Assembly: GCF_004339745.1 (NCBI RefSeq)
Contig: NZ_SMGP01000004.1
Coordinates: forward strand, 62,001-126,000
Direction of reading: 5' to 3'
From: Paraburkholderia sp. BL9I2N2
Lineage (GTDB): Bacteria; Pseudomonadota; Gammaproteobacteria; Burkholderiales; Burkholderiaceae
DNA: 64,000 nt
Under the pieces are notes generated by a model. The model searched no databases, was not told the origin of the DNA, and was given only the letters and a program-made list of their open reading frames with translations. Below, in pieces: positions 8,331-17,431 of this stretch; within the stretch, counting starts at the first letter, position 1; every line of letters starts with the position of its first letter. The translations under genes were made by a program, and so were the position numbers.

Positions 8331-9332
8331 ATGACCGAGCCCACTCGCCGTTACCGGCTGCACCTCGAAAGTCAGCGGCGTCAGTCGCCACCTTTCCATC
8401 TTCATGAAACCGTGTGGCAGGCCGCCTGCGTGCGGCATCCCGATCTCGCACAACGCATCGATGTGACGTTCGGCTGGGACGGCGAACGGTTCGCGCGTCC
8501 GCTCGACGACGTCGACTTCCTGCTGGCGTCGAGATTTCCGCATGACGTGGTGAACGACGCGCCACGTCTACGCTGGATTCACACGACGGGCGCTGGCGTC
8601 GATCATCTGATGCCGCTCGATCGCTTGCGTCCCGACTTGATCCTGACGAACAGTAGCGGCGTTCATAGTGAGAAAGCCTTCGAGTACACGCAGATGGCAT
8701 TATTGATGCTGAATGCGCAACTGCCGGCCGTGTTTCAGGCGCAGCGGGCGCATCGCTGGGACGTGCGGCTGACCACATCGATTCGCGGCAAGACGGCGCT
8801 GATAATCGGCTTCGGCGATCTTGGCATGGCGGCGAGCCGCGCGGCACGTTTGCTTGGCCTGCGAGCGGTTGCCTTGAACCGGAGCGGCGCCGCGCCGACG
8901 GCGGAAGCGGTCGATGTGCTCGCAACGATCTCCACACTCGACGACTGGCTGCCTCAAGCCGACTTCGTCGTTGTCACCGCGCCGCTTACGCCCGCGACGC
9001 GCGGTCTTCTTTCCGCCGAGCGCCTCGCCCGCATGCGGCCCGGTGCGGGCATCGTCAACCTGTCGCGCGCAGCGCTGATCGACTATGCCGCACTGTTCGA
9101 GCGGCTGCATTCGGGCGAGTGCGGCGGCGCGCTGCTCGACGTGTTCGACCCTGAACCCTTGCCGACGGAACATGCGGCGTGGAACGTGCCGGGACTCGTC
9201 GTCACGCCGCACATTTCGTGCGATGCGCCCGATTACAATCTGCGGGTGCTTGAACTCTGGCTGGGCAACTTCGCGCGATTCCTGCGCGGCGAGCCGCTGA
9301 CGAACATCGTCGACCGCACACGCGGTTATTGA
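8331..9332 (+). CDS. D-2-hydroxyacid dehydrogenase (NAD(P)-dependent)
   Basis: About 333 aa. The Rossmann NAD-binding loop is IIGFGDLGMAASRAARLLG (residues ~155-175). The family's catalytic Arg, Glu and His appear in NLSRAALID, FDPEPLP and VVTPHIS. It belongs with 2-ketoacid reductases or hydroxyacid dehydrogenases such as GhrA and phosphoglycerate dehydrogenase relatives. ATG 8331 is 13 nt after the oxygenase beta stop, with AAGGA around 8317-8321, so it is the last gene of the oxygenase operon. It may act on a side-chain or downstream product; in-frame sequence upstream from 8178 overlaps the beta gene and is not taken as coding. Confidence 0.88.
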   Translation: MTEPTRRYRLHLESQRRQSPPFHLHETVWQAACVRHPDLAQRIDVTFGWDGERFARPLDDVDFLLASRFPHDVVNDAPRLRWIHTTGAGVDHLMPLDRLRPDLILTNSSGVHSEKAFEYTQMALLMLNAQLPAVFQAQRAHRWDVRLTTSIRGKTALIIGFGDLGMAASRAARLLGLRAVALNRSGAAPTAEAVDVLATISTLDDWLPQADFVVVTAPLTPATRGLLSAERLARMRPGAGIVNLSRAALIDYAALFERLHSGECGGALLDVFDPEPLPTEHAAWNVPGLVVTPHISCDAPDYNLRVLELWLGNFARFLRGEPLTNIVDRTRGY

Positions 9333-9401
9333 CCCGGAAGAAGTTCGACATCTCGGTTATCACGGTCCGAAGAAAGGTTCTGCGACCATGGCGACTCCGC
9401 G

Positions 9402-10322
9402 CTACAAAACGTAAAGCCAGGCGAGCAGCGTGACGACTGAAAACAGCGTAGTCATCGAGATCACTGCGCCCACTACGGCCTTTTCGACGTCGTATTCAAC
9501 CGCGAGCACGTACGCGCTCTTGGCGGTGGGCACGGCAGAGCACACGACGGCGGCGACGGTCGCAGTCCGGTCGAGGTCTGCCGCAAGGCAAAGCGCGTAG
9601 ACCACGAGCGGCATGATGGCCAGCTTGAGCGCCGTCAGCAACGCATAGAGACCTAGCCGCTCGCGCAGTTCGGCGATTGTTAGATCAAGTCCAATTGCGA
9701 ACAGCGCGCATGGCGTCAACGCTTCTCCGAGCACCGTGAGAAATGACGTGACCGGTCCGGACAGTTCCGAACCGAGCATCGACCAAAGCAGTCCGAAAAT
9801 CGTGGCAAGGATGACGGGATTGGTGGCGATCTGCCGCAACAGCGCCGCCGTCCGTATGTTGCGCGATGTATCGTATCGTCCGATCTCGAGCAGCAGTACC
9901 AGTATCGGAAACATGATGGCGCCGACGAAGACGGTTGCAATCGCAGCCGCGAGCACGCCCGGTGGGCCAAAAAGCGACTTCAATATAGGGAGCGCAACGA
10001 ATCCGGTGTTTGTCATCGACACGGCAGCAGCCAATATTCCGCTCTTTCCGACGCCTGCGCCCCACGCGATTCGTACAAACATCATCACAGCCACAAAGCA
10101 AATCATGGAACCGCCGCCGAACGCAGCAAGAAAGCGCCAGTCAAGGAGCGAGTGAAGCGACTGATCGGCGATCGTCAGGAAGACCAGGGAGGGCATCGCC
10201 ACGTAGTAGGCAAAGCGCATCAGCGGTGCGGCCAGCGCGCGCGGCATGTAGCCGGAGGCGCCGGCAAACCATCCCGTTAGAATGATGGCAAAGATCGGAA
10301 GTATGGTGCCGGCGAGATGCAT
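9402..10322 (-). CDS. AEC-family (auxin efflux carrier/malonate) transporter
   Basis: Integral membrane protein of about 306 aa with around ten hydrophobic segments: an N-terminal LAGTILPIFAIILTGWFAG and the family's two five-helix halves, including TPCALFAIGLDL in the centre and SAVPTAKSAYVLAVEYD near the end. AEC proteins move carboxylates such as malonate or malate, or efflux organic acids. It converges on the hydroxyacid dehydrogenase and may export or import an acid linked to that pathway, but the direction and solute are unknown. Confidence 0.88.
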   Translation of the reverse strand: MHLAGTILPIFAIILTGWFAGASGYMPRALAAPLMRFAYYVAMPSLVFLTIADQSLHSLLDWRFLAAFGGGSMICFVAVMMFVRIAWGAGVGKSGILAAAVSMTNTGFVALPILKSLFGPPGVLAAAIATVFVGAIMFPILVLLLEIGRYDTSRNIRTAALLRQIATNPVILATIFGLLWSMLGSELSGPVTSFLTVLGEALTPCALFAIGLDLTIAELRERLGLYALLTALKLAIMPLVVYALCLAADLDRTATVAAVVCSAVPTAKSAYVLAVEYDVEKAVVGAVISMTTLFSVVTLLAWLYVL

Positions 10323-10568
10323 AGTGACCTCCCATAGCTATGGGACTTGGGCGCATCAACGCTCATCCCTGACTGGGCGTCATTATCCGAGAAAACCTGG
10401 CGCGACGCGCGGTGAAGTCGCAATTGATCTCCCGCTAAGACCGGGCCGCTGACCGTCGACATTTTTCACGAAGCGAATAACTCGGATTCGCTGCATTGCA
10501 TCTGGGCGGACTGCATGGCGATGCCGTTTCGTTTTTTGTCCGTTGCTTTGCCGGACACGCGACGCAGT

Positions 10569-10817
10569 TCAAGCCGCAAGCAGATAACCGGTCATCGACG
10601 GTTGCGCGATCCGGGGAGGAAATACGCACCAGCGGCCGTCATCGTGCCGAAAGAAAAAGATTGCACGCGAGCCGGCCGGAGCCGACGCCTCGACATGCAC
10701 GTAGCGGCCGCCGTCAGCACGCATACGACCGAACTGAACCACGCGGATCCGCACCGGCGGAACGGGTGCAAGCCACTTTTCGACCACGTAATGCAGGGAC
10801 TTCTCGGCGGTGTTCAT
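10569..10817 (-). CDS. Small conserved hypothetical protein
   Basis: About 82 aa, not assigned to a family. Basic and hydrophobic, with the block SRAIFFFRHDDGRWCVFPP near the C terminus, a pattern I associate with small proteins in Burkholderiaceae. ATG 10817 (MNTAEKSLHY) is preceded by AAGGAG at 6 nt on the minus strand, which supports this start over the in-frame opening at 10847. There are no membrane segments or signal peptide. Its neighbours give no functional clue. Confidence 0.65.
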   Translation of the reverse strand: MNTAEKSLHYVVEKWLAPVPPVRIRVVQFGRMRADGGRYVHVEASAPAGSRAIFFFRHDDGRWCVFPPRIAQPSMTGYLLAA

Positions 10818-11122
10818 GACCCTCTCCTTCGACCTCGCCCCGGTCACGCTGCCGGCGGCTCGAGCGCTGCAAGCGAGGCACGACGTGAGGGGTGACTAGA
10901 GAGTAGGATCAGCTTGAAATTTACGATAGTTAATGTTTTTCATGGTAACGATAACCAATAGGTTATGCATTTTTCGACCCGACCAAATCGGGGTGCCGCG
11001 AACCTATCAGGCCATGCATCTGCGACCGGAGGCAGGCGGCCACACGTTGCGGGTCTTTGGAAAGGCCTGAGGTATGCATCAATCAGGATGTTCATCGGCC
11101 ATCGCCCTCTAGGGAGGCTTGC
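10818..11122. other. Intergenic, AT-rich stretch
   Basis: Divergent intergenic region between the small minus-strand gene and the DUF1772 gene. It has an AT-rich patch around 10915-10965 suited to divergent promoters. No gene or repeat recognised. Confidence 0.4.
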
Positions 11123-11569
11123 ATGCTGGGAGTTGCGCAATTCATCGCCACGCTGGGATGTACCGTTTTTTCTGGGGCGGCGATCTACATCAGTCTCGTC
11201 GAACATCCAGCCCGGATGCAATGCGACACCAGGACGGCTGCGACGGTCTGGGCGCCGAGCTACCGTCGGGCGACGATCATGCAAGCACCGTTGGCCGTTT
11301 TGAGTTGCATTGCCGGTATCGTGGCATGGTGGCTCGGGGGAACCGCAATATGGCTAGTCGGTGCGCTACTCATAGGCAGTGTCGTACCGTTCACCTTGAT
11401 CATCATTAAGCCCACCAACGCGCAGTTATTAGCGCAAGGGCGTGATCTCCCATCGGCTGAAACGAGGGCGTTGCTCGAGAAGTGGGGCAGACTTCATGCA
11501 GTGCGCAGCGTGTCGAGCCTTGCCGCATCGCTGATCTTTCTGACGGCCGCATTGATGCAGCACGTGTGA
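11123..11569 (+). CDS. DUF1772 (anthrone oxygenase-like) membrane protein
   Basis: About 148 aa with four predicted membrane helices (MLGVAQFIATLGCTVFSGA, VLSCIAGIVAWWLGG, LVGALLIGSVVPFTLIII, SSLAASLIFLTAAL). The pattern of a conserved HP after helix 1 (VEHPARMQ) and KPTNAQL after helix 3 is typical of DUF1772, a family that includes fungal anthrone oxygenases but is mostly uncharacterised in bacteria. ATG 11123 follows AGGGAGG at 5 nt. It appears to be a single-gene unit. Confidence 0.82.
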   Translation: MLGVAQFIATLGCTVFSGAAIYISLVEHPARMQCDTRTAATVWAPSYRRATIMQAPLAVLSCIAGIVAWWLGGTAIWLVGALLIGSVVPFTLIIIKPTNAQLLAQGRDLPSAETRALLEKWGRLHAVRSVSSLAASLIFLTAALMQHV

Positions 11570-11636
11570 GCCGCAGGCGTCGTGAACCGCCCGAGCCGTC
11601 TGGACCGAACGGACTTTCGAGAGTCCGCGAAGCGGG

Positions 11637-12041
11637 CTACGCGCCGTCCTGATACTTCGGCAAGTCGTCGCTCAACGAGAGGCCAGGAAACATGCTCGCG
11701 CACCACACGTGCCATGACGGACGGACTCTTGTGGGATCGTCGAGCGTCGCGTAGTTGATTTCGACCGTTTGCGGCGCCGCCGACTCGCGATACTCGAGTT
11801 GCGTACCGCAATGACCGCAGAAGCGCCGTTCGCCCCAGATGCTCGACTTATACACCCGCGGCTCACCCCGGACGTACTTGAACTCGCCAATCGGCACCGA
11901 CGCGGATGCGGTCACCGCTGCGCCGGTGGTCTTCTGGCACAAGCGGCAGTGGCAAAAGCCGGCGTCGGTCGGTACAACGGTGACCTGATAGCGGATGGCG
12001 CCGCATGCGCAGCCTCCTTCCAATACGTTGTCGGTCTTCAT
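11637..12041 (-). CDS. GFA (glutathione-dependent formaldehyde-activating)-family protein
   Basis: About 134 aa zinc-binding protein of the CENP-V/GFA fold. The zinc ligands are visible in GGCACGAIRY, FCHCRLCQKTTG and FCGHCGTQLEYR. The family includes S-hydroxymethylglutathione synthase (Gfa), but most members have unknown roles in aldehyde or thiol chemistry. ATG 12041 (MKTDNVLEGG) has GGAG 6 nt upstream; an in-frame TTG at 12077 is less convincing. Cofactor and substrate cannot be told from sequence. Confidence 0.88.
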   Translation of the reverse strand: MKTDNVLEGGCACGAIRYQVTVVPTDAGFCHCRLCQKTTGAAVTASASVPIGEFKYVRGEPRVYKSSIWGERRFCGHCGTQLEYRESAAPQTVEINYATLDDPTRVRPSWHVWCASMFPGLSLSDDLPKYQDGA

Positions 12042-12428
12042 CCTCGTCTCCGCATGTTCTGTCGCGAACGTCTTCAAGGATACGACGCAGGCGCGGGCAA
12101 TGCAGGCGTATGAGTAATGCAGCCATATCGGCGGCCCGCCGCTTCATTCGAGTGTCGTCCCGGCATGTCCCGGAGCGCCCAATCGACAATGCCCGCTCCC
12201 TTGCGATCGTTCGACGGCCCGCGATCGCACGAATGGTTTTCTGGTTGACCGCTACGAGCCGATAGGTACGAGCAGCTTTCGCCGGATCCGCTGGTTGATC
12301 CCTCTTTTTCACCGCGCGTCGCGATACGGTCTGGCGTTGAATGCAGCGGGGACGTCGCCCGTCTCCGACGCTCACTCCCACAAATGCAGAGCTATTGACG
12401 CACTGGGTTTCTGCGGAGCGCCAAATGC
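12042..12428. other. Intergenic region without a clear gene
   Basis: About 390 bp between two minus-strand genes. The minus strand has a lysine/arginine-rich open stretch but no start with a ribosome site or recognisable domain. Left as non-coding. Confidence 0.35.
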
Positions 12429-13166
12429 TTAGGCGGTGCCTAGGCGCGATTCGGCAATCCGCTTCAGATCATCGGGGGTTGAAGCAGATCCGGCCAACTG
12501 CTCAAGCAAGTCCGCGGCTCTCTTTTCGTCTTTGGGTCCACCATCGCCAAGCGTCAAACTCGTCGCCAGGTTAAGTATCGACCGGGGCAGTCCTCGCGAG
12601 GCCAAAGCCTCAAGGAGGTGACGAGCCACTTCGGGTTCCCGGTTTCGGTTGCCGCTTAGCAACTCATCAGCAATCGTTTCTACAAACCTCAGCGAGCTTT
12701 CGTTTTCCGTTCTGTGTATGCCGGTCACGAGCGCTTGCTCGAAGTGGCCAACGGAATGCTGCCCGGCGTGAGCCAACGTGCTAAGCGCCTCTTGAAAACT
12801 CAGATCTTCCTTCGAACCGGCAAACGGCGTTTCTGGCGCGTTGCGACCTTCTTCGTGCGCGTGCGCGGCCGATGGTTGCCACCATCGAACAAAGTCGTCC
12901 GCGGATTCGCCCTGAAGATCAACTGACGATGCGAGCAATTGCGACACCTGATAGACGCGTCTCTCGGTTAGCGTCGCGCTGTCACACGCCTCGTCGAGCG
13001 CGGAAGCTGCTTTGCTGCCCAGCTCGCTGTGGAGGTCGGTCCAGTCTCTATAGCCGAAGACTTCGGAGGTCACCTGGCGCGCCTGGGATTCCTTTAGAGA
13101 AAGGCGATATTTGAGTCGATTGGCGGCCCGCGTCGGGATAGACGCGTTCTGGAAGTAGATACGCAT
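12429..13166 (-). CDS. Hypothetical protein with C-terminal Sel1-like repeat
   Basis: About 245 aa. The N-terminal ~50 residues (MRIYFQNASIPTRAANRLKY, then a FGYRDWTDLHSELG block) resemble the small helical domain found at the start of some 'glyoxalase superfamily' and Sel1 proteins of Burkholderia. The middle is polar. The C terminus (residues ~180-240) has ARHLLEALASRGLPRSILNL and KRAADLLEQLAG, the spacing of Sel1/TPR helical repeats. No signal peptide or catalytic motif. Probably a protein-interaction protein; function unknown. Confidence 0.7.
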   Translation of the reverse strand: MRIYFQNASIPTRAANRLKYRLSLKESQARQVTSEVFGYRDWTDLHSELGSKAASALDEACDSATLTERRVYQVSQLLASSVDLQGESADDFVRWWQPSAAHAHEEGRNAPETPFAGSKEDLSFQEALSTLAHAGQHSVGHFEQALVTGIHRTENESSLRFVETIADELLSGNRNREPEVARHLLEALASRGLPRSILNLATSLTLGDGGPKDEKRAADLLEQLAGSASTPDDLKRIAESRLGTA

Positions 13167-13565
13167 GGCTTCGGTCCGAGTATCCGTGCCGACGAGCCTT
13201 CACAGCCGGCACGGAACCGAAATGAACTGTGAGGCGGCGCAGGGGGCGTGATGCCCCGTCAGAAAAAATACCGTTGGTTTCGCATGCAGTCAATCCCATT
13301 CTAAGAAACAGGCATTTGCGCGATAACGCCCAATCTGAGCGCCAAGCGGTGTTCAAGATAGAAACGGCAGCATTGAATGGCCGCTTTACATATACCTGAT
13401 GGACCGTCGTGGGTCGATGTTGATCTGTCGGGCCGGTCGCTGCTGAGCCAGCAGGGCTCTGCCTAGCTTGATTGGAGAGGGCCGATCCAACGGTTTGAAC
13501 GATCGCCATGTCGTCCGCGGAACAATCCGCAACTTGGAACTATACTGGGGCACCTGGAGGTTTCA
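13167..13565. other. Divergent intergenic region
   Basis: About 400 bp between divergent genes. It must hold both promoters; no strong -35/-10 pair, repeat or small gene could be supported. Confidence 0.35.
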
Positions 13566-14369
13566 ATGACCGATCACGACAGACTGCATCCACTACGTCC
13601 ACTCCTGAAAAATTGGGTTTGGGAGCATGGTCGAATCGGGACTCGCTATTTGGACTGCGTCGATGGCGAGATCAAGTTTGATGAAGGCAAGAAATCGCAT
13701 TTCGCAGCCGAGAAATACACCTACGTGCCCCTTGGTAAGGACGCTCAAGACGATGTATCTGTGGATGGGCCTGCGATCCAGGAGGCGGGACTTGCGCGGT
13801 TTTTGCGGGCTGCGCAGTTGGGCAAGCCAGAGGAGGCCGGTTCTGTAGCGGAGGTTCAACGCGCAGTGCAGGACTGCATTGAACTCGGCCTGTTCAGCGC
13901 ATATCAATTGGCGGCGCGAGAGGCATTTGCCCGCTACGCGCAGGAACCCATGTTCGAGGACGAGATCCGCGCGGCGGTTGTCGACGACATCCGGCGTAGT
14001 TACGCCGGCATGCCGGAACAACTGGCGCTGTACGATTTCAGTGTGCTTTACGGCTTGCCCACGCCGCTGCTTATCAGCGAGACACCCTTCATCGACTGGC
14101 GCGTGCGCGCCAGTCCGGCGCTTCCGTTTGTATCGCTTCCACTGGGACCGTACTGCCTGCTTGTAGGCGCGCCATCGGGCAGGCGAAGCCGAATTGGCTC
14201 GGTGGTCTGGAAGGCAGCCGCCGCGATGGGCCCGTTGAAGGACCACAACCGCCAGATTGCGGGGCACGCACGTCTATGGCTGGTGGCGACTACCGATGAC
14301 CAACTCGTCGCTGCACAAAACCGCATTGCTGCGGCCCTGGGTTCCAGGCAAGACGATACGAAGCGCTAA
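13566..14369 (+). CDS. Hypothetical protein
   Basis: About 267 aa, not recognised with confidence. ATG 13566 has GGAGG 5 nt upstream. The sequence is soluble with no signal peptide. The N terminus is charged (LLKNWVWEHGRIGTRYLDC). The C-terminal half has LYGLPTPLLISETPFIDW and PFVSLPLGPYCLLVGA, an arrangement loosely like the C-terminal part of DUF4238 proteins, but the N-terminal signature of that family is absent. It ends 30 nt before a decayed LysR gene on the other strand. Function unknown. Confidence 0.6.
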   Translation: MTDHDRLHPLRPLLKNWVWEHGRIGTRYLDCVDGEIKFDEGKKSHFAAEKYTYVPLGKDAQDDVSVDGPAIQEAGLARFLRAAQLGKPEEAGSVAEVQRAVQDCIELGLFSAYQLAAREAFARYAQEPMFEDEIRAAVVDDIRRSYAGMPEQLALYDFSVLYGLPTPLLISETPFIDWRVRASPALPFVSLPLGPYCLLVGAPSGRRSRIGSVVWKAAAAMGPLKDHNRQIAGHARLWLVATTDDQLVAAQNRIAAALGSRQDDTKR

Positions 14370-14399
14370 CCGCCGCGAAAAAGGAGACGTCGGCGGCGG

Positions 14400-14923
14400 G
14401 TGACTGTTGCTGGATGATCCCGCTGAGCGAATTCGCCTTGATCGCAATTTGGGGTTTGACGCGTTGCGCCTGGCAATAGCGGTCTATATGTTCACGTGTC
14501 GAAGAATCGCTGCTCAGCAGCACGAGCGATTCCTTTTCGAACTCACGAATGGATAACGGGCGTCGTCGGGTTGCGCAAGAAGGGTCTCGACGCGATCCCG
14601 GTTCATTTCCGTAACGCTGAGATTGATCCTCGAATAGCGCGCGTTGAAGTTCTCCACCAACGGGCCAATCAAAGAGGCGGTGAGCGACGGCGTCATCGCC
14701 AATCGAAGATCACCGCGAGTCAGTCCCTGCACCTCATGAGTGGCCCGCCTTCCGGCATCCGGATCCTGCAGTGCACGGCGGGCGTACCGTGCATAACCTC
14801 TGCCTGCATCAGTGAGCCGGATTGTGCGTCCTGACCGCTCCAGGAGTTGCGCACCCATTGCGTATCCCAACTGCTTGATCCGTTGCGACAGTGTTGGAAG
14901 TCGCGAATGTGCCGCAGTAGCAA
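14400..14923 (-). pseudogene. CynR-type LysR regulator, decayed
   Basis: Pieces of one LysR gene are seen in different frames. At 14923 a TTG-led segment reads LLRHIRDF, then the frame shifts directly to PTLSQRIKQL, skipping about 20 codons of the helix-turn-helix. LLERSGRTIRLTDAG and YARRALQDPDAG follow in one frame to about 14555. After another deletion, PLSIREFEKESLVLLSSD and THREHIDRYC-like C-terminal sequence (STREHIDRYC) appear in another frame down to ~14405. The effector domain is truncated. An intact version would be ~290-300 aa. It is divergent from the MFS gene it probably once controlled. Confidence 0.8.
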
Positions 14924-15098
14924 GACGCCTCAACTATAGGAGATGCTTATTGGTCGAATAGTAAACCGATCTTGGACGCTATAGCCAACGCCCATCATTA
15001 TCTCGTCAACCCCTGGCTTGAGGCGATGACGGTGCAAAAGCTGATCGACGGTTTTCCGACCACACCTGACGCGGCCCCCACTCGTGACAAGGACATTC

Positions 15099-16295
15099 AT
15101 GTCTGCCCGAACACCTGATCTGACGAGACGGCTGACGCTACTGTTTGCGCTTGCTTCCGGCGTCATTGTCGCGAACATCTACTATGCACAGCCGCTATTG
15201 GCCGCTATTGCGAGTACCTTCGGCTATAGTCCGGCCCGGGTTGGCTTCCTGGTTACGCTCACCCAGCTCGGCTACGCGTGTGGCTTGCTATTGATCGTGC
15301 CACTCGGCGACGTATTGAATCGGCGCACACTCATCGTATCCTTGCTTCTGCTCACGGTGCTCGCGTTGCTCGCAGTAGCTCTGAGCCCTGACTTCAAGCT
15401 GTTTGCCGCGGCAAGCATGCTACTCGGTGCCACCTCGTGCGCTGCACAGTTGCAAGTTCCGTTCGCCGCTTCGCTCGCATCAGACGACGAGCGTGGGCGC
15501 GTAGTCGGCACCGTGATGAGCGGTTTGCTTCTCGGCATCCTGCTGGCGCGAACAGTCTCCGGAACCATCGCGCAATTGGCGGGCTGGCGCATCGTTTATG
15601 GTGTCGCCGCATTTTTGATCCTGCTTCTCACCTTGTGCCTTTTGCGAGCATTGCCGCAAGACCGAAGAAGTGATCAAGCCTGGCGCTATCGTCAGTTGCT
15701 GCGGTCTCTGCTGACACTGCTGGATCAACACCCAACGATCGGCCTGCGCTCACTGTATGGCGCTCTGGGCTATGCCTGCTTCAGTATCTTCTGGACCGCA
15801 CTGACATTTCTTCTCAATGCCGCTCCCTACCACTACTCCGAGGCGAAGATCGGAGTGTTTGGTCTGGCCGGTGCCGCTGGTGCGCTCGCGGCCGGCTCGG
15901 CGGGGCGTATGGCAGATCGCGGGCATGGACATCGTGCGACCGGACTTTTCAGCAGCGCGATTCTGGCGTCGTTCGTGTTCATTTACCTTGGTGCGCACTC
16001 GCTGACGTCATTGATCGTTGGCGTTCTGCTTTTGGACGTGGGCGTACAGGGCTTGCACATCTCCAACCAGGGTGTGATCTATGCACTCGCTCCAGACGCG
16101 CGGAGCCGAATCACGACCATTTATCTGACCTGTTATTTCTTTGGCGGCGCAATCGGTTCAAGTGCGGCTAGCGTGGCTTATTACAAGGCGGGCTGGTCAG
16201 GAGTTTGCGTTGCCGGTGCCTTTTTTTCGGCCCTATTGATCGGCAGCTGGTTGGCGGCGCATCGGCAGCAATGCCGCAGGCTCTGCCTTCAATGA
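15099..16295 (+). CDS. MFS transporter (YdhP/AraJ-like drug or sugar efflux)
   Basis: About 398 aa with 12 predicted membrane helices. It starts LALASGVIVANIYYAQPLLA-like (ASGVIVANIYYAQPLLAAI) and carries the MFS loop-2 motif as GDVLNRRTLIV. The family of 'arabinose efflux' permeases exports small molecules by proton antiport. ATG 15099 has AAGGA 5 nt upstream; the longer GTG 15084 is unlikely. Its likely divergent LysR regulator is a pseudogene, so control may have been lost. Confidence 0.88.
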   Translation: MSARTPDLTRRLTLLFALASGVIVANIYYAQPLLAAIASTFGYSPARVGFLVTLTQLGYACGLLLIVPLGDVLNRRTLIVSLLLLTVLALLAVALSPDFKLFAAASMLLGATSCAAQLQVPFAASLASDDERGRVVGTVMSGLLLGILLARTVSGTIAQLAGWRIVYGVAAFLILLLTLCLLRALPQDRRSDQAWRYRQLLRSLLTLLDQHPTIGLRSLYGALGYACFSIFWTALTFLLNAAPYHYSEAKIGVFGLAGAAGALAAGSAGRMADRGHGHRATGLFSSAILASFVFIYLGAHSLTSLIVGVLLLDVGVQGLHISNQGVIYALAPDARSRITTIYLTCYFFGGAIGSSAASVAYYKAGWSGVCVAGAFFSALLIGSWLAAHRQQCRRLCLQ

Positions 16296-16387
16296 AGTCG
16301 GGCAGTTCACAGTTATCGCGAAACCGGCTATCCCCATACTCGACACACATGCAGACGATTGAGTCTGCTCAACGAAGGCGAAGAACC

Positions 16388-17401
16388 ATGAATACGTTTT
16401 TCAAGTTAGCAGAAAGATCAGGCGCACTTTCCAAACTGTTGTGTGTAGCGATCGTCATTGCTGCCGGTTTACCGTTGACCTCTACGGTAGCCTTCGCCGA
16501 AACCGGCAGTCAGTCTTCGTCAAGAAAGGACGCCGCGCCAGACGACTATTTTCATACCGGTGCGGGCGCCCGGTATTTACGCCGCGCCGATGGGGATATC
16601 GTCGTGGAACCCCTGCGCGGAAATATCACCGTCCTAATGGGTTCGGGCGGCAACATTACCGTCCTGTCGGGCAAGGAAGGCAAGTTTCTGGTTGACGCGG
16701 GCATCAGCAAATCGCAAGAAAAACTGCAAGCCGCGCTCGACAAGACCAGTCCCGCGCCGCTGAAATACGTGGTGAACACGCATTGGCATTGGGACCATAC
16801 CGATGGCAATGCGTGGATGCATGCAGCTGGCGCCACCATCGTTGCACACAAGAATACCTTGAGGCATCTGACCGAGACGACGCATGTCGATGCCTGGAAT
16901 TGGACCTTCGATCCGGTGCCGGCAGGCGCGCGCCCGACGCTAATCGTCAATGATGAAAAGACCTTCACCTTCGCGGGAACGAACATCGAAGTGGAAAACT
17001 TCGGTCATGGCCATACCGATGGCGATCTATGGGTGTACTTCGAAAACGCTGACGTACTAGCGCTGGGAGACACCTTCTGGAACGGAATCTATCCGTATAT
17101 CGACAATGAAGACGGCGGCAACATCGACGGTGCGATCCAATGGGCCAACAAGGCTGTGGCATTTGCGACAGACCACACCATCGTCGTTCCCGGCCACGGC
17201 GCAGTGGGTACACGCGCCCAACTAATCGAATTCCGCGACATGTTGGTCACGGTACGCAACAACGTTGCAACCTTGAAATCGCAAGGTAAATCATTGGAAG
17301 AAATTATTGCCGCCAAGCCGACGGCGGCCTTCGACGCCAAATGGGGGAATTTTGTGTTCAACGGCAGTCAATTTACGAAGATGGTCTACGACGGCCTGTA
17401 A
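16388..17401 (+). CDS. Periplasmic MBL-fold metallohydrolase
   Basis: About 337 aa. An N-terminal Sec signal (KLLCVAIVIAAGLPLTSTVAFA) implies periplasmic location. The metallo-beta-lactamase zinc motif HxHxDH is present as THWHWDHTDG, followed by GHGHTDGDLWVY, ALGDTFWNG and VVPGHGAVG, completing the dinuclear site. It resembles the quinoprotein-relay (SoxH-like) MBL proteins. The in-frame opening upstream to 16205 overlaps the MFS gene, so ATG 16388 is preferred. It is directly followed by a truncated AhpD-like sequence. Confidence 0.88.
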   Translation: MNTFFKLAERSGALSKLLCVAIVIAAGLPLTSTVAFAETGSQSSSRKDAAPDDYFHTGAGARYLRRADGDIVVEPLRGNITVLMGSGGNITVLSGKEGKFLVDAGISKSQEKLQAALDKTSPAPLKYVVNTHWHWDHTDGNAWMHAAGATIVAHKNTLRHLTETTHVDAWNWTFDPVPAGARPTLIVNDEKTFTFAGTNIEVENFGHGHTDGDLWVYFENADVLALGDTFWNGIYPYIDNEDGGNIDGAIQWANKAVAFATDHTIVVPGHGAVGTRAQLIEFRDMLVTVRNNVATLKSQGKSLEEIIAAKPTAAFDAKWGNFVFNGSQFTKMVYDGL

Positions 17402-17431
17402 TAAGACGTATCCAATTCTTGGTTTGCCGCT

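Noticed and set aside
14400-16295. Cyanate (cyn) operon, because the LysR is CynR-like
   Set aside because: No cyanase or carbonic anhydrase gene; the MFS neighbour is not CynX-like enough to support it.
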